Of a DNA stretch of 64,000 bases, positions 9,511-21,249 are shown piece by piece. The DNA is taken from the NCBI GenBank assembly GCA_007026445.1, contig VDMD01000007.1:1054001-1118000 (forward strand), written 5' to 3'. The notes under the pieces were generated by a model. That model worked only from the letters and a program-made list of their open reading frames with translations, was not told the origin of the DNA and made no database searches. The position numbers were made by a program, and so were the translations under genes. The DNA comes from Schizophyllum amplum. Taxonomy: Eukaryota > Basidiomycota > Agaricomycetes > Agaricales > Schizophyllaceae. The first letter of the stretch is position 1. Every line of letters begins with the position of its first letter.

Positions 9511-10716
9511 ATGGGCACGGCATCAGGCGACGCTTACGATCCAGCGCTGGAATATCCTGGTGACATCTCTTCTACGCCATACTCTTACGGTGACTCCGGT
9601 GTGAGCACTGCCTATACGCACTCCGTCGATCAGCTGGAGGAAGGTGAACTCGAAGCCGAAGCGAGCGGGCCTTCGAGGGCGAAGCACGCGACGATTTTCC
9701 GCTTGGTCGTCGATAGCTCCTCCATCTTGCATCCCAAGCATCGTATCGCCATCCTCGACGGATATCCCACCGTGGAAATTGGAAGGGACGCGCAGGCACA
9801 GGGCTCTACGACACCGCGTCTCCGCCTCAAGGAGCTCGAGGTTTCCAAAATCCACGCAACCGCGTACTGGGATGGCGCGCGCAAAGAATGGAACATCGTC
9901 GATATGGGCTCCAAGCATGGGACGTTTGTCCGTGCAGCCGCCGACCCACAAAACGCGGCAGCTGTCCGCTTGTCTCAGTCGCGTGCCGCCAGCCTGCCTC
10001 GCCGTCTCTCGCACGCCGACTCGCTCGCTATCGGCGGAACAGTCTTCACCGTGCACATTCATGATGATGTACTGGCGTGCGTGGATTGCTCATTTGGAGA
10101 CCCTGCGCACGAAATCCCGTTATTCCCGAAGAAGTCTGGGGTCAAGCGTACGCGCGAGGACGCGAGGATAGACGAGCCTGTGCCAGCCATGCGCAAAGTC
10201 CCCGCGAAGCGCGCCCTCAACTCTCTGCGGAGCGAATTACTGTCTCGTTCGTCAGCGTCGCCTTTGCACGGATCATCGAAGGAATATGTCGACCGCTCCG
10301 CGCGTCGTCGCGCGCTACAGCCCACGCCGCACGCGGCAAGTCCCGGCGTGCAGCTTCCACGAGTCGAAAGCCCTGTACCACCCAGACCAGGACCAACCGC
10401 TCGCCCGCCACCCTCCTGGGAGCCACCCCCACGTCCACGCACGCCTACCTCGGCACCGCCCGTACCCATATCGATGAGCAGTATCGGCCACAAACTGCTT
10501 ATGAAGCAAGGCTGGGAGCCGGGCACAGCACTGGGTACAGGCGGCGAGGAGGGCGACAGGATGGCACTCCTAGAGCCGCTGCAAACAGTAGCGTTGTCGA
10601 AGCGTGCGGGCCTGGGATCGTCGTCAGCGACGCCAACCTCGCAGCTCAGTGGTGACTCAAACTTCGACTGGAAGGAGGACGCTCAGCAGCGGAGATGGAG
10701 GTCGGCGCAGAGCTGA
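9511..10716 (+). CDS. FHA and G-patch domain protein (AGGF1-like)
   Basis: Single-exon gene of 401 codons from the ATG at 9511 (MGTASGDAYDP). An in-frame ATG at 9412 exists, but the extension is Cys/Arg-rich and does not look like part of the protein. The FHA domain covers about residues 55-185: VEIGRDAQ supplies the conserved GR, LEVSKIHA the S-x-H, and DMGSKHGTFV the NGT-like turn, which together make up the phosphothreonine-binding surface. A basic, Ser/Pro-rich linker with possible nuclear-localisation clusters (VKRTRED, MRKVPAKRA) follows. A G-patch lies near residues 330-370 (IGHKLLMKQGWEPGTALG ... RAGLG). FHA plus G-patch is the layout of AGGF1-type proteins linked to RNA processing. 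A partner helicase is expected for the G-patch but none is seen here. Confidence 0.85.
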   Translation: MGTASGDAYDPALEYPGDISSTPYSYGDSGVSTAYTHSVDQLEEGELEAEASGPSRAKHATIFRLVVDSSSILHPKHRIAILDGYPTVEIGRDAQAQGSTTPRLRLKELEVSKIHATAYWDGARKEWNIVDMGSKHGTFVRAAADPQNAAAVRLSQSRAASLPRRLSHADSLAIGGTVFTVHIHDDVLACVDCSFGDPAHEIPLFPKKSGVKRTREDARIDEPVPAMRKVPAKRALNSLRSELLSRSSASPLHGSSKEYVDRSARRRALQPTPHAASPGVQLPRVESPVPPRPGPTARPPPSWEPPPRPRTPTSAPPVPISMSSIGHKLLMKQGWEPGTALGTGGEEGDRMALLEPLQTVALSKRAGLGSSSATPTSQLSGDSNFDWKEDAQQRRWRSAQS

Positions 10717-10949
10717 CTGAGGTTTGGACACTGCTGGATTCTTTTGCAGGCGCGCATCTATTGGTGGCACCACTATGATGTCTATGGTATGTAAGAAAAT
10801 GCAGAACAAAGCACGATAACTATAGAGATAAGGCTAGAGCGCGATATTAGTAGCTCAGTAATGAAGTAAGGTAAGTATAAGTATAATCCTTGAAAACAGG
10901 AAGAACAAAGAAAAGCATTGGCAAAGCGGAAATTCAGTTCGTCTATTTG

Positions 10950-13900
10950 TCATGCAAGCGCCGCAATAATTTTCTCACACAACCTCGGTTCGCCCGGGTG
11001 ATGCGCATCTAGGTCGCACACACCATCGTAGTCGTACCTCCCATTTCGGCGACACTTCATCTTCAACATCTTCCATCCCTTCGTCAAGAAGTCCTGGATC
11101 TGATATTGATCCATCGTACCCAGGACCTTGACTACCTCCGCGGGCGATAGATAGTCCGAGCAAACCCATGTCGGCATGCCCATGCCCTGGCACCAGTGCC
11201 GGGGGGCATTGACGCGGTCGTGGGGCATGCCGCGGGTCTGCGCAACGAGTTCCAGCATGCCGGCGAGCCAGCCACGTCGATAGTCATGGAAGGCGACATC
11301 CTCCCGATCACGAATGAGCAGCCATCGGGCGTCTAGCTCCTGCATTGTTACGAAACCGTCAACAGCGTGAGCGTGGCCCATGTCGAAAAAGCTGAGGGGC
11401 TGGGGAGTTGGTGGTGAAGGCAAGTGGGATGCGACGGGAGATGGCGACCACGTGAAGGTCGTCCGCTGCTTGACGCGCTGCAGAATATCCGGGTGTGCTT
11501 CGATGAGCGTCTTGGTCCGGCCGTCCCGCAAATCCATGGTCCCCACCCAATAGCTGCCAAAGATATCCCACGCAGCCTCGAGGAAGAGAACGAGCTGATC
11601 CGGGGTCATGCGCTTGAACATCGAGCGGTACTTCTCCTCGTTCCACCCGTCCGTACCGATATAACGGAAGTAGTTTTCGGCGATAGACCTCTCGTCGTCC
11701 CTTGGGTGTTGCTTGAAAGACCCGCCAAGGTAGTCTCTGTCCTTCGTGACCTCGATGACCTGGAGCATTCCGTCGATGATGCCGTTGCGGAATTCCTCCA
11801 GCTTCTCCAAGGACAAATCATGGATCTTGCTTATGCGCTTTTCACGCTGCTTGACGCCATACATTGCTTGCCGACGACCGAGATCGAAGGCCCATTGGTC
11901 GGGAGGCTAGCAATACTGGTCAGCGCTAGTACAGCGACATCGTTAAAGCAGACTCACTTGAGCGAACTGGTAGATGACGTGGCTCGTCGCAGCGAGGAAG
12001 TCCTCGAGCTGCGCGTCGGACATGGAGCGAAGTTTGCCACTGGAAATAACCTTGCCCTGCTTGAGACCTTTCCAGCCGTAGGCAAAGCAGTCCTCCTTCA
12101 GTGTAAGTGCCGCGCCGGGACCCGGAGACACGTAGAGCTCGCGAATGGCAGCGCGCCAGCCCGCGATAAACGCAAGGCAATGCTCGGGAGACTCATCCCG
12201 GACCGAGAGATCGTCGATCGGCGTCCCACCGTACGCTGACTGTTCGTCTTCTACAACTTCCGCGACGGTGAACTTGCCCTCCATATACGCGGACCCAAGT
12301 TCGCCGTCTTCGTCAAAATTGCGCGCAGCAAACGCGCGTCCGGCGGTGAGGCTCTTGGCGAATTCTTTCCGGGCGAAGGTCGGGAAGTTGGCGAGGAAGG
12401 TGCATGCGGCGAGAACGGTGTCAACGGGGAGGGATGCGTGGTCGAAGCCGATCCAGAAGGCGACCGTGATGACAGCGACGTCGTGATGGAAGTTCCATTC
12501 GCCTTGAGTGTAGGAACGAGAGGGCGTAAGTGAGTCGTAGATTCCGAGGGGCGGGGGTGCCAGTGAATAGTCAGAGTCCTCGACTTCCTGCGCAGCCATG
12601 AAAGGCGCAGCGAAGAGGTCGAATCCCTCGAACGCCACCAGAGGCGGAGGTACAACTAGGTGGGCTTGATCTGCCGATTATGTGAAGCATTGTTAGCGGA
12701 CGACAGATGGGAACGTTGTGAGACATACCGGTCTCGTTTTCATCTGTCTGAGTAGCGTCGTCTTCTGTTGGGAGGGTCTTGTCCTCTGATTGGGTAACAT
12801 TGTCTGCTTAGCGAACGGCATGAGAGAACAATGAAGATCAATGGAGTTATAGACCTACCAGCTTCCTCGTCATCAGCTGGCGGTGTCAGTGTATCCTGCT
12901 CCAGAGCCGAGATGGAGCGACATCCAAATGACATGTCGGGGTCGTCCAAATCATCGGTGTCGTCGAGTTCGACGTTGTGGTCTGCTGTTGCTGTGCTTTG
13001 TTAGAGCGCATTCGCGTGCGAAGCAGTCGAGCTCACCCATGACAGTCGCAGGACTGCGGACCCAACGACGCAAATATACTGAAAAGCGTATCTGAGTGTT
13101 ACTGTTCTCGTCTTCCTCTTCCTCGTCGTCTTCGGAGAAGCCTGGCATAACCTGTAAGCGGGAGCATAGCTACAGGGGAGATACATACTAGAGTTGGATT
13201 GTCCATCATCAGACGGCATGAAGGCGCAGAGCAAGTTGTGGATGAGCAAGGCTGATGCGCCATAGTGGTGGTGGGCGGCTTGTCGATACATATGTATGGC
13301 ATTAGAGGCCACAGCAGTATATTGTCCTTCTGACAAGATGGGTGCGGCGCTATAGTAGCGGTGCCAGATGTCCCAAATTTCGGGACCAGACGTGTAGAAG
13401 TCGGAAATGTCTTCAAGATCGGCGAATGGTAGGGGAGAAGGGTCCTCGAGCTCGTGATGGATCTTGACGTTGATGGTGTCCCATACACGGAATATCGGGG
13501 GCCGGATTTTCTTGAGGAATCCAAGGTCCTCGACGTCACAGAACGGCATGGCAGCACGCCATGCTGTCTCATCGCCATCTGAGGTAGTGAGCGCAGCGGT
13601 CATGGGAGCTGCTGAGATGCTCGTTATATTGGATGCATGTTACAAAGAGCATGAGACGTACCGTTACTCAGCTGAGCGAGGCAAGAAGGGGAGGGGAGAA
13701 TGACATCGGTAGAAGGGGTGGCGGAGATAGAGGTTATGCTATTGTTCTGGTCATCCTGACCAGATTCAATATCGGCAAGCAAGAACACAGGAGATGCTGA
13801 GCGGCGCGATACGATGGCTAGATGGCTTGTCAGCCCACGTGACGGAGGGTTGAATCAGCGACATACCGGTGTAGGGGAGCTTGACGTTAGGAAGGGAGGA

Positions 13901-14244
13901 AGGAGGAAGCTCAAGGACCAAAGCCGTGGAGAGGACGGAAGATTGCGAGTTCTGGCACGAAGAGGAGGCGAGGAGGGGCTCGCTGAGTAAGACGGCGGCG
14001 ATAATCTAGTGAACATGAGTGAGCAAGTATGTGGCGCACGCAGATGACAGACACGTACCAAGAGGATACTCATGAATAGCACAGTGGTCGCCATCCATGC
14101 AAGCGTGAAGACGACAGTGTCGAGGTTGATGATAGGGATGGGGGACGTGGGAAGGGGCGACGAGGCAGCGATCATGTCAAAGTAGCGAGGATGAGACAGA
14201 GGCACGGCCGCTGGCGCTGTCAGGGCTGCAGACCCAGCAATCAT
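10950..14244 (-). CDS. Multi-exon protein of unknown function with three internal repeats
   Basis: I do not recognise the family. The 3' part is two large exons (12638-11943 and about 11908-10950) joined by a 60-nt intron. Upstream is a chain of small acidic exons (about 12950-12680 and 13150-13080), then a conserved-looking exon at 13603-13195 containing the segments FRVWDTINVKIHHELED and GPEIWDIWHRYYSAAP. The 5' exons include a hydrophobic stretch at about 14150-14060 (NLDTVVFTLAWMATTVLF) that could be a membrane span. The C-terminal half holds three diverged copies of a unit of about 80-110 residues (near 12190-11960, 11805-11490, 11295-11040), each with a GW/G-x-x-x-G-M start and an M-x-x-x-Q-L-x-x-FL end. 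Start taken at 14244; 14367 is possible. It could be two genes, with the 13603 ATG starting the second. Confidence 0.5.
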
Positions 14245-14367
14245 GATTGGGGTGCAAGGGGTGGGTGAGAGAAGGGGGACACCAATTAGGCGCCTAGCCA
14301 GGGCGTCAAAGATTCGCGGTCGCGCGCTGCACACTAGCGCAGACACACGCGCGTACATGCTAAGCAT

Positions 14368-15901
14368 GCTGGCGAGTATAGTTGAGAGTTGTTATGAGTC
14401 GCAGTGCCGGTCGCAGGCCAAAGCGGACGATGGTCCGAGCACGGGGGACGAGCGGAATGGGCAGGAAAGAAACAAAGACGCCCGTCTTTTAAGGGCCAGT
14501 GCACGTGCGCATGTGGTGCGGAGGGTCCTACCCACATCATGAGGTGACGGCCAAAGAGAATAAGGACACAAGGACCGAGCGCCCGGACGGGGCTGTAACG
14601 GTGATGCACGGAAGCAACCTTATTGAGTCCTTATTATTGCCTTTCTGGGCGATCCCGTTGTACCGCCCGCGGTCCCGGGTAACGTTTGCTCCTGGATGTA
14701 TACAGATACATGTGGACGCGAAGCTGGAGAAGAAGTTGCACTGCTGTGGAAGAAGATCAAAGATAGCGCAGGACCAGGAGACGAGTGCGAAGATCCCACT
14801 TTTTGGCCTTTCGACAGCAGACTTGGTCCAACGCTTCGCACAGCTTCTGAGTCAGGACAAAGCTAGTGCATGTCCGATGGCAATGTTCTGTATTGGCGCA
14901 ACATAAGGAAGACACATGTCACAGGGATTTTATGACCAGAAGAACATGCTGGGCGCGCGCAGCAGTGTGAATTTCATGGACTAAGATAGTGATGCAGACA
15001 GGCGACCGTTCCACAATCCAAGATTCGAGCCCAAGAATAGTCGAAAGTGCGTAGAGTCAATCTGCTCATGAAAGCGTGAGAGGAGGTCAAGAGCGGGAGC
15101 GCGAACATGCTGCCGAAGATGGAAGGCCGAATGGGGATAGCAAGCGAGCAAATATTTGGTCACATCGCGTGCTCAGCGTCAGCGTAGCGGCGCTCCCCAG
15201 CTTATGCCGGGAAGACGTACAGTAGTGATGTTTCTCCACTGGAGACTCAATAGTCGTATTCACTGCTCGGTCTGTTGTTCTTTCGCGTTGCAACTCAAAC
15301 ATGAGTTTTCCCCGTCCCGCTTAAACCGCGGTAAGTTTCAGTTGCACCAGTATGAACGACGGGAGACGAGGAAATGCGAAGGAGTCGTAGCCCTACTGAG
15401 CTCTGAGCGCAGCAGGAGTACAAAGTAATTATCAGAGACGCTTGACAGCGGCCTACCAAAACGAGCAAATACAGGAGGAACAAACAAGGAGGCTGTGCAG
15501 GATTCAGAAGAGAGCGGCCCGCCCCCCGTCGGTTTTTGTTCCCTCGAACTGGGCGACCACAGGTTGGATTAAAGCAGTATAAATCGCTATGAGAGCTCCC
15601 AATATGTACCTCTATATGTGTATGAGACTTCATGCGCTGAGACGCGCTCGTCGCACCGCGGGAGGCGATATAGATGGCCGTCAAAAGGCCAAATACAGGT
15701 TGTTTCCCGCCACCGCGACGCGTTTCTTTTGCCCCCCGCGGCGCCTCTTCTGTTGCGCGCCGTTTCTCTCGATCCAGTTGCCCTGTTCTATAGTCTTTCT
15801 CGTCGGTTGAGACAGCGCTCGTCTGTCTGGTGTCTGGACCACCCAAGGGCCGTCTTTCTTTTCCCAGCTTTCATTCCGTTTTCTCGATAATTTCTCCGAC
15901 G
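14368..15901. other. Divergent intergenic region upstream of Pbp1
   Basis: About 1.5 kb. It contains one arm of an inverted dispersed repeat (15005-15172). A pyrimidine-rich stretch (about 15700-15895) leads into the Pbp1 start. The rest shows only short frames with no codon bias. Confidence 0.5.
15005..15172 (-). repeat. Dispersed repeat, left copy (inverted relative to 19166-19327)
   Basis: The reverse complement of this segment aligns over about 165 bases with 19166-19327 (roughly 80 percent by eye). Shared blocks include GACCAAATATTTGC, CTATCCCCATT, CTTCCATCTTCG and CTCTTGGGCTC-like runs. The two copies bracket the Pbp1 gene. I cannot say what element it comes from; there is no coding content and no obvious terminal repeat. 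Confidence 0.7.
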
Positions 15902-18833
15902 ATGGCGACGACAGCGCGCCCAATCAAGCCGGGGAAGAAGGGTCCCGAGCCAGCCAAGTGCGTACTCTGCGCTCTGCGGGATATCGAGAACTGACGGTGA
16001 CCAGGCGCGCTCCCGCGTGGACAGGCGCGCGGACGTTCTCCCCGAGCAGCACCCCGCGTCCGCCCAGCGCAGCGCCGACGGCGGCCCAGCCAGCAGCGAC
16101 TAACGGCACCGCGAAACCGGAGGACGGCGTGCTGCGTCCGTTGACAGGACTGATAGTGCGTTGCACACAGATCGAACCCTACATATCCCGCTCACGTACC
16201 CTCAGGGCACGACGATCACGCTGCAGACCAAGACCGGCGCGCACTACGAGGGCGTTGTCATGTCCACCAGCGGCGAGGGCGACACCACCGGCGTCACGCT
16301 CAAGGACGCCAAGGACATCACCCAGCCCGGTGCCCCGCTCAAGGACCAGCAGTTCGTCGCATCCACCAACATCGACAAGTGGTCCTCCGGCCCCGCCCTC
16401 GTCCCCGGCCCCCAAGACTCCTTCCGCACCGACACAGACATCAGCGCCAAGAAGGGACTCCCGCGCGAGCGCGAGCTGCAGGCCTGGCAGCCGAGCGGCG
16501 CGGACGCCTCGGGTGGTGCCATCGGTGGCAAGGGCGACGATCTCACCTTCGGCCCCGGCGCATCCACCAACACGAGCTGGGATCAGTTCGCGACGAACGA
16601 GAAGCTGTTTGGCGTCAAGACGGACTTTGACGAGAACATCTACACTACCAAGCTCGATCGCAGCCACCCGAACTTTAAGGAGCGCGAGCGCGAGGCCCAG
16701 CGCATTGCAAACGAGATTCAAGGGGTGCGTGGCCTTGTCGACCATGCTTTCTTATGCTGACGCTGCCGCAGACAACCTCGAGCAACCCGCATATCAACGA
16801 GGAGCGTAATCTGGCTGACGATAGCGGCGTCAACGAAGAGGACAGATACGGCGCTGTTGTCCGCGGTCCAGGTGCTTACGTGCCTCCTGGTGCGCGAAGG
16901 GGCGATCCTGCCCCAGCGGCCAAGGTTGAGGTGCCCAAGGTCTCCGTCAATGGTCCGGATGGCAAGGCTGCCCAGCCCGCGTCCCCTGCCCCCGCTGCCA
17001 GCAAGCCTGCCGCAGAGGCTGCCTTCCGCGAGTTCGTACAGGGCGAGAAGCAGCGTCTTACGCTCAAGCGCCAGGCGATCGTCAAGAGCGAGATGGACAA
17101 GAAGATGGCGGAGCTGGTCAAGTTCAGCCAGAGCTTCAAGGTGCGCGAATCGTGCTTTCGCGTGGCTTTCCTGTGCTAACGACAGTTGCAGCTCAACAAG
17201 CCCATGCCGGACGACCTCGTGAACATCCTGGCCAAGGACGAGGAGAAGCAGAAGGCAATCCGGGAGAAGGCTACCAAGGACGCCGCAGCGGCTAATGCCC
17301 GTAGCATTGGCCCTTCGTCCACCGCCACGCAGACTGCCGCTCCCGGGGTGCCCCGTAGTGTGCTTCCGCCCCCGAGCAACAAGCTTAAGGCCTCCGTTGC
17401 CTCGCCCAAGGCTGCTGCCGCACCTCCTGCTACCACGGGCAATCAGAAGACTGCAGCGACGAAGCCTGCTGCGGATAAGCCGCGTCTCAGCGCGAGTGGC
17501 AAGCCGCTGGTTTCAATGGTCATCCAGCCCATCCCGGCGTTCAAAGGCCAGAAGGCGCGTCCGGTGTCTCAGCAGCCTCCGGCCAGCACGGCTCAGGTGC
17601 CCATGAGCCCGAACGGGAACAACAAGTTGAACGTGAACGCGTCGTCCTTCAAGCCGACTACCAAGGTGTGTCTACTTACGTGTGCGAAAGGCATGAAGTG
17701 ACGGAGAACAAACTCCCCAGGCGTCGCCGTCTCCATCGCCGAGTACAACGACCTCATCCACTCCGAACGGGGTAGCTACGAAGCCGAAGCCCGAAGCGGT
17801 AAGCCGGGTGTGCCCTCATCATACAGCTACTGACCCCTGCTTGCCCAGCCGAATCCGTTCTTCGGCGCGCGGCCCCTTCGCAAGCTCCCCGCCGTGCATC
17901 TCAAGGACGACTTCAATCCATTCAAGCACGGCAAGGTCGTCGACGCGCGTGATGCTGGTCCGTGCGCTTCTGCCATCAATCAGACTCGCGCTCACGTGCC
18001 GTCAGCTCCCGCGTGGCCGTACACTGGCAAGCGCTTCATGCTCATGTTCCCGATGCCGCAGCAGCAGCAGCAGCAGCAACAGCAACCCGCGCAGCAGCAA
18101 CAGCCCTCGCCGCACATGGTGCAGCCCGTGCCGCCCCCGATGCCTCCGCCGCCGTACGAGGATGATCCCACCCAGCAGCAGCAGCAGGCGCAGGCGCGTG
18201 GGTATGTGTATGCGTACCCGCCGTACGGCTACCCCGGCCAGGTTCGTTGGTCTCTTTTATGTGACTGGTCGTGGGAGCGTTGACCGTGCTGGTAGATGAT
18301 GCAGCCAATGATGGCGGGGATGCCTCCTCCCGGTCCGCCTGGGGCCTATATGCCGGGCCCCTACATGCAGCCTATACCGTATCCCCCTGGGATGCCTCCC
18401 AATAGTGCGTCCGCTGTCGAATTTAGGTAAGGAGGTGCTGAAAAAACGTCCCAGTGATGTACCCGCCTGGTATGCAGATGCCGCGTGCGTAATTCTTGCC
18501 GCAAGTTGGGAACTATGAGTGTGCTGATACATGCATGGTATAGCCCAGGGCTATATGCAGCCTCCACCACACCCGGGAGCCTACCCGCAGCCGCCGAATG
18601 GCGCGGGACCACGACAGTCGATGCCTGCGACGCCCATTCCGCCGCACGCCCATCCTTCGTATTACCACCAGAGCCCGCAGCGTGCGTAGTCATTGATCCC
18701 ACTTAGACAGTATCACTTACCTTGATTCTCAGTCGCCCACGCTGTCCCATATCCGATGATGATGCCCCCACCCCCTCACCAGGGCTACGAGGGCCCGAAC
18801 GCGCCGCCTGTTCAAATGGGCGGGCACGCATGA
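15902..18833 (+). CDS. PBP1: Ataxin-2 / Pbp1-type poly(A)-binding-protein-interacting protein
   Basis: RNA-binding scaffold of stress granules and poly(A)-tail control. The ATG at 15902 (MATTARPIKPGKKG) splices at 15959 and again at about 16157-16196. The next exon has an Lsm-like domain (ITLQTKTGAHYEGVVMSTS) followed by LsmAD (WDQFATNEKLFGVKTDFDENIYTT with KLDRSHPNFKERE). A helical, Ala/Lys-rich segment follows, then LNVNASSFKPTTK at about 17620-17665. This matches the PAM2 consensus (L-N-x-x-A-x-x-F-x-P) that binds the MLLE domain of poly(A)-binding protein. The C-terminus is Pro/Met/Tyr-rich with a poly-Q run (about 18058-18085) and several tiny exons, ending VQMGGHA and TGA at 18831-18833. 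Domain order is the family's normal one. About ten exons. It is flanked by an inverted dispersed repeat. Confidence 0.9.
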
Positions 18834-19498
18834 GGTGCGCGTGCCGTCAGGTGGAGGGAACTATTCAGAGGGGGAAGGACCTCCCTGATTTAGACGGGCG
18901 AACCAGGCGGGTGATGGGAGGAAGTGGGAGGTGCGCGCGCATTACGATGTGTTGCCCGCCCCGGTTCCTTGTTCGCTTTCGTTTTCCATGCATAGTTTCG
19001 TCTCCTCGCCTCTGCCCGTTACGTACCTCTCTTACTAGCTGCCGATTTCCTTCGCGATGTTGTGCTAGTACCGTCTGCGCGATGTTGTGTTGTCGATGCT
19101 TTCTTTTAAAAAATTGGTGGTCGGATAACGGATGCGTGAGCACTGGAAGACGTGGCGTGGGTCCGGACACGCGACGCGACCAAATATTTGCCCGCTTTCT
19201 ATCCCCATTTGGACTTCCATCTTCGACAGCATCTTAGCACTCCCGCTCTTGACCGCTCACGCTTCCATGAACACTCGTACGCACATTCGACTCTTCTTGG
19301 GCTCAAAGTCTGGATTGCGCAACGTTCTTGGCGTCGTACAGAGGCGCAAGATGGAGTCATGAGTGGAGCCCGCTTCCTCGTCACGCCAGGCGTCATTGTC
19401 GTCAACGATGAAGAGACGGGCATACATAAGGCGGCACAGACTGGGCTTTATCCACCAACTTTCCCTCTAACTTCCCCTTGAACACCACTCACGACGCT
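18834..19498. other. Intergenic between Pbp1 and SDR gene
   Basis: Pbp1 3' flank, then the right copy of the dispersed repeat (19166-19327), then the SDR promoter with a pyrimidine-rich stretch (about 19445-19490). No gene seen. Confidence 0.5.
19166..19327 (+). repeat. Dispersed repeat, right copy
   Basis: Partner of 15005-15172 in inverted orientation. It ends about 170 bp upstream of the SDR start codon, so it may also contribute promoter sequence to that gene (inference). Confidence 0.7.
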
Positions 19499-20692
19499 AT
19501 GGGATCTGATCGCGAAGTTATCACCGCGTACGACGTTGCGCTGCCCGAGAAGCAGGAGCAGAACTTGCCAGGCTTGGACAAGAAAATCGCTCGTACGTTT
19601 GTTCCATCTTAATTTATCATCGTTACCAATTCCTTTAACAGCCGGACTCGAGTACACTCGGCTGGAAGAGTGGGATGAGGAGGGGAACCCACGCCTGGTC
19701 GAATACCAGGGCACCGGAAAGTGCGTACCTCAGGCGGCGCGCACGACTGTATGCTGACGCGTCTGTTCTGCATAGATTGAAGAACAAGGCCATCATTGTC
19801 ACCGGAGGCGACTCTGGTATCGGCCGTGCAGCCGCGATCGCGTTTGCCCGCGAAGGCGCGGCAGGGATCACAATCACATACTTACCCCAAGAGAAGGCGG
19901 ACGCGGAGGATGCAAAGAAGGACATCGAGGCCTCTGGGGCGAAGGTCGTACTGGTCAAGGTCGACCTGATCAACGAGGAGGACTGCAAACGCGTCGTCGA
20001 CGAGCACGTCAAGGCTTTCGGCCGGATTGACGTCCTGGTCAACAACGCGTCAAAACAGAAGTGCGTCACCCATCCCACCCACCGCACGCGCCTTACTGAC
20101 GCACCCTCAGCCTATGCGCCGACCTCGCCGAGATCGACTTGAAGGAGGTGCACAACACCTTCCAGACGAACATCCTGCAGATGATCACCATCACCAAATA
20201 CGCGCTGCCGCACATGAAGCGCGGTACGAGCATCATCAACACCACGTCCGTGACCGCGTACAAGGGCAGCTCGTCCCTGATCGACTACTCGTCGACGAAG
20301 GGCGCCATCGTGACCTTCACGCGCTCACTGTCCATCCAGCTGGCGCCGAAGGGTATCCGCGTCAACGCGGTCGCGCCGGGCGTCGTCATCACGGCTTTGC
20401 AGGCTGGTTCGCGTAGCGAGGATGATATGGAGGCTCTGGGCCTTGGGACACCCATTATCAACCGCGGTGCGCAACCTGCTGAAATGGCGCCGACGTACGG
20501 TGAGTACAGAAAGATCGTAGCTGTGGAGGATGGTTCTAATGTCGCTTGCAGTATACCTCGCCAGCGCTCGCGACTCGAACTTCATGACCGGTGCTGTGCT
20601 ACACATCAATGGTACGTTGACGGATTTTATGACCTTTCGCCAACTGTTACCTGACCGGAATTTTAGGCGGCCAGCATATAGGAGGGTCTTGA
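19499..20692 (+). CDS. Short-chain dehydrogenase/reductase (glucose/ribitol dehydrogenase-like)
   Basis: NAD(P)-dependent oxidoreductase of the classical SDR fold. The ATG at 19499 gives MGSDREVITAYDVALPEKQ. Short introns follow at about 19593-19641, 19721-19776, 20060-20110, 20501-20550 and 20613-20666. The Rossmann cofactor motif TGGDSGIG is near residues 67-74 and the structural NNAS motif near residue 150. The catalytic Ser is in NTTSVTAYKG, followed by Y-S-S-T-K (YxxxK). The substrate-side loop APGVVITALQ and the C-terminal MTGAVLHINGGQ are present. The N-terminal extension of about 55 residues (PGLEYTRLEEWDEEGNP) is typical of the YhdF/YghA-like subgroup. The protein ends HIGGS and TGA at 20690-20692. 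All catalytic residues are present. The substrate cannot be read from sequence. Confidence 0.88.
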
Positions 20693-21249
20693 GAAGGACG
20701 TGGCTCCAGTGTGTCGATTTACATCAATGTAATGTAGCAGTGTATCATAGTCAGAATTGGCCTTTCGTAGCATACGGGTATCGAATCTCGATCAATGTAC
20801 GACGATGTGTTTTCACCAGGACTTGAAGCTTGAAGCTTGAAGCTTGAACTTGAAGCTTTGAAGCTTGAAGTCGCCATGACAGCTTTCGGGCTTTGCCGAA
20901 ACAAAACATTGCCAAATACGTCTCCTGCCAGCCTGACTTTCGACTTGCTTTTGACCATCATATCAAGATGTTTGGCACACAACTCTCCGCCCGTCGCAAC
21001 ATGATGTCGCCGTCCTCGTCTGAGGTCAGTACCTCTAGCAATTCTGTGGTCTGCGGTCGAGCGGTCGAGCGTCGACAGCTGAGTCCATTCATTCCCACAT
21101 GGAATCAATTGGGACTCGCCGAAATCACTGACGGCCTGATGTACACCGATAAGATCGGCACTTGAGAGCCTCCATCTTGCTGGCAGACATCCTTCCCATC
21201 TCGTTTGGCGCTCTATCGGCTTTCGACCTCAGAAGACATCGGGTCTGGT
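20693..21249. other. Intergenic between SDR and DUF6535 gene
   Basis: About 560 bases containing the AAGCTTG microsatellite (20822-20870). No supported gene or RNA. Confidence 0.45.
20822..20870. repeat. AAGCTTG microsatellite
   Basis: Six or seven imperfect copies of a 7-bp unit (AAGCTTG, with one CTTGAACTTG variant) in the 3' flank of the SDR gene. Confidence 0.85.

Noticed and set aside
15295..15846. Minus-strand frame of 183 codons upstream of Pbp1
   Set aside because: Lies in the promoter region, no codon bias or conserved motif.
16163..16180. GATCGAACCC as a tRNA B-box
   Set aside because: Lies in a Pbp1 intron with no matching A-box or cloverleaf. I found no convincing tRNA gene anywhere in the window.
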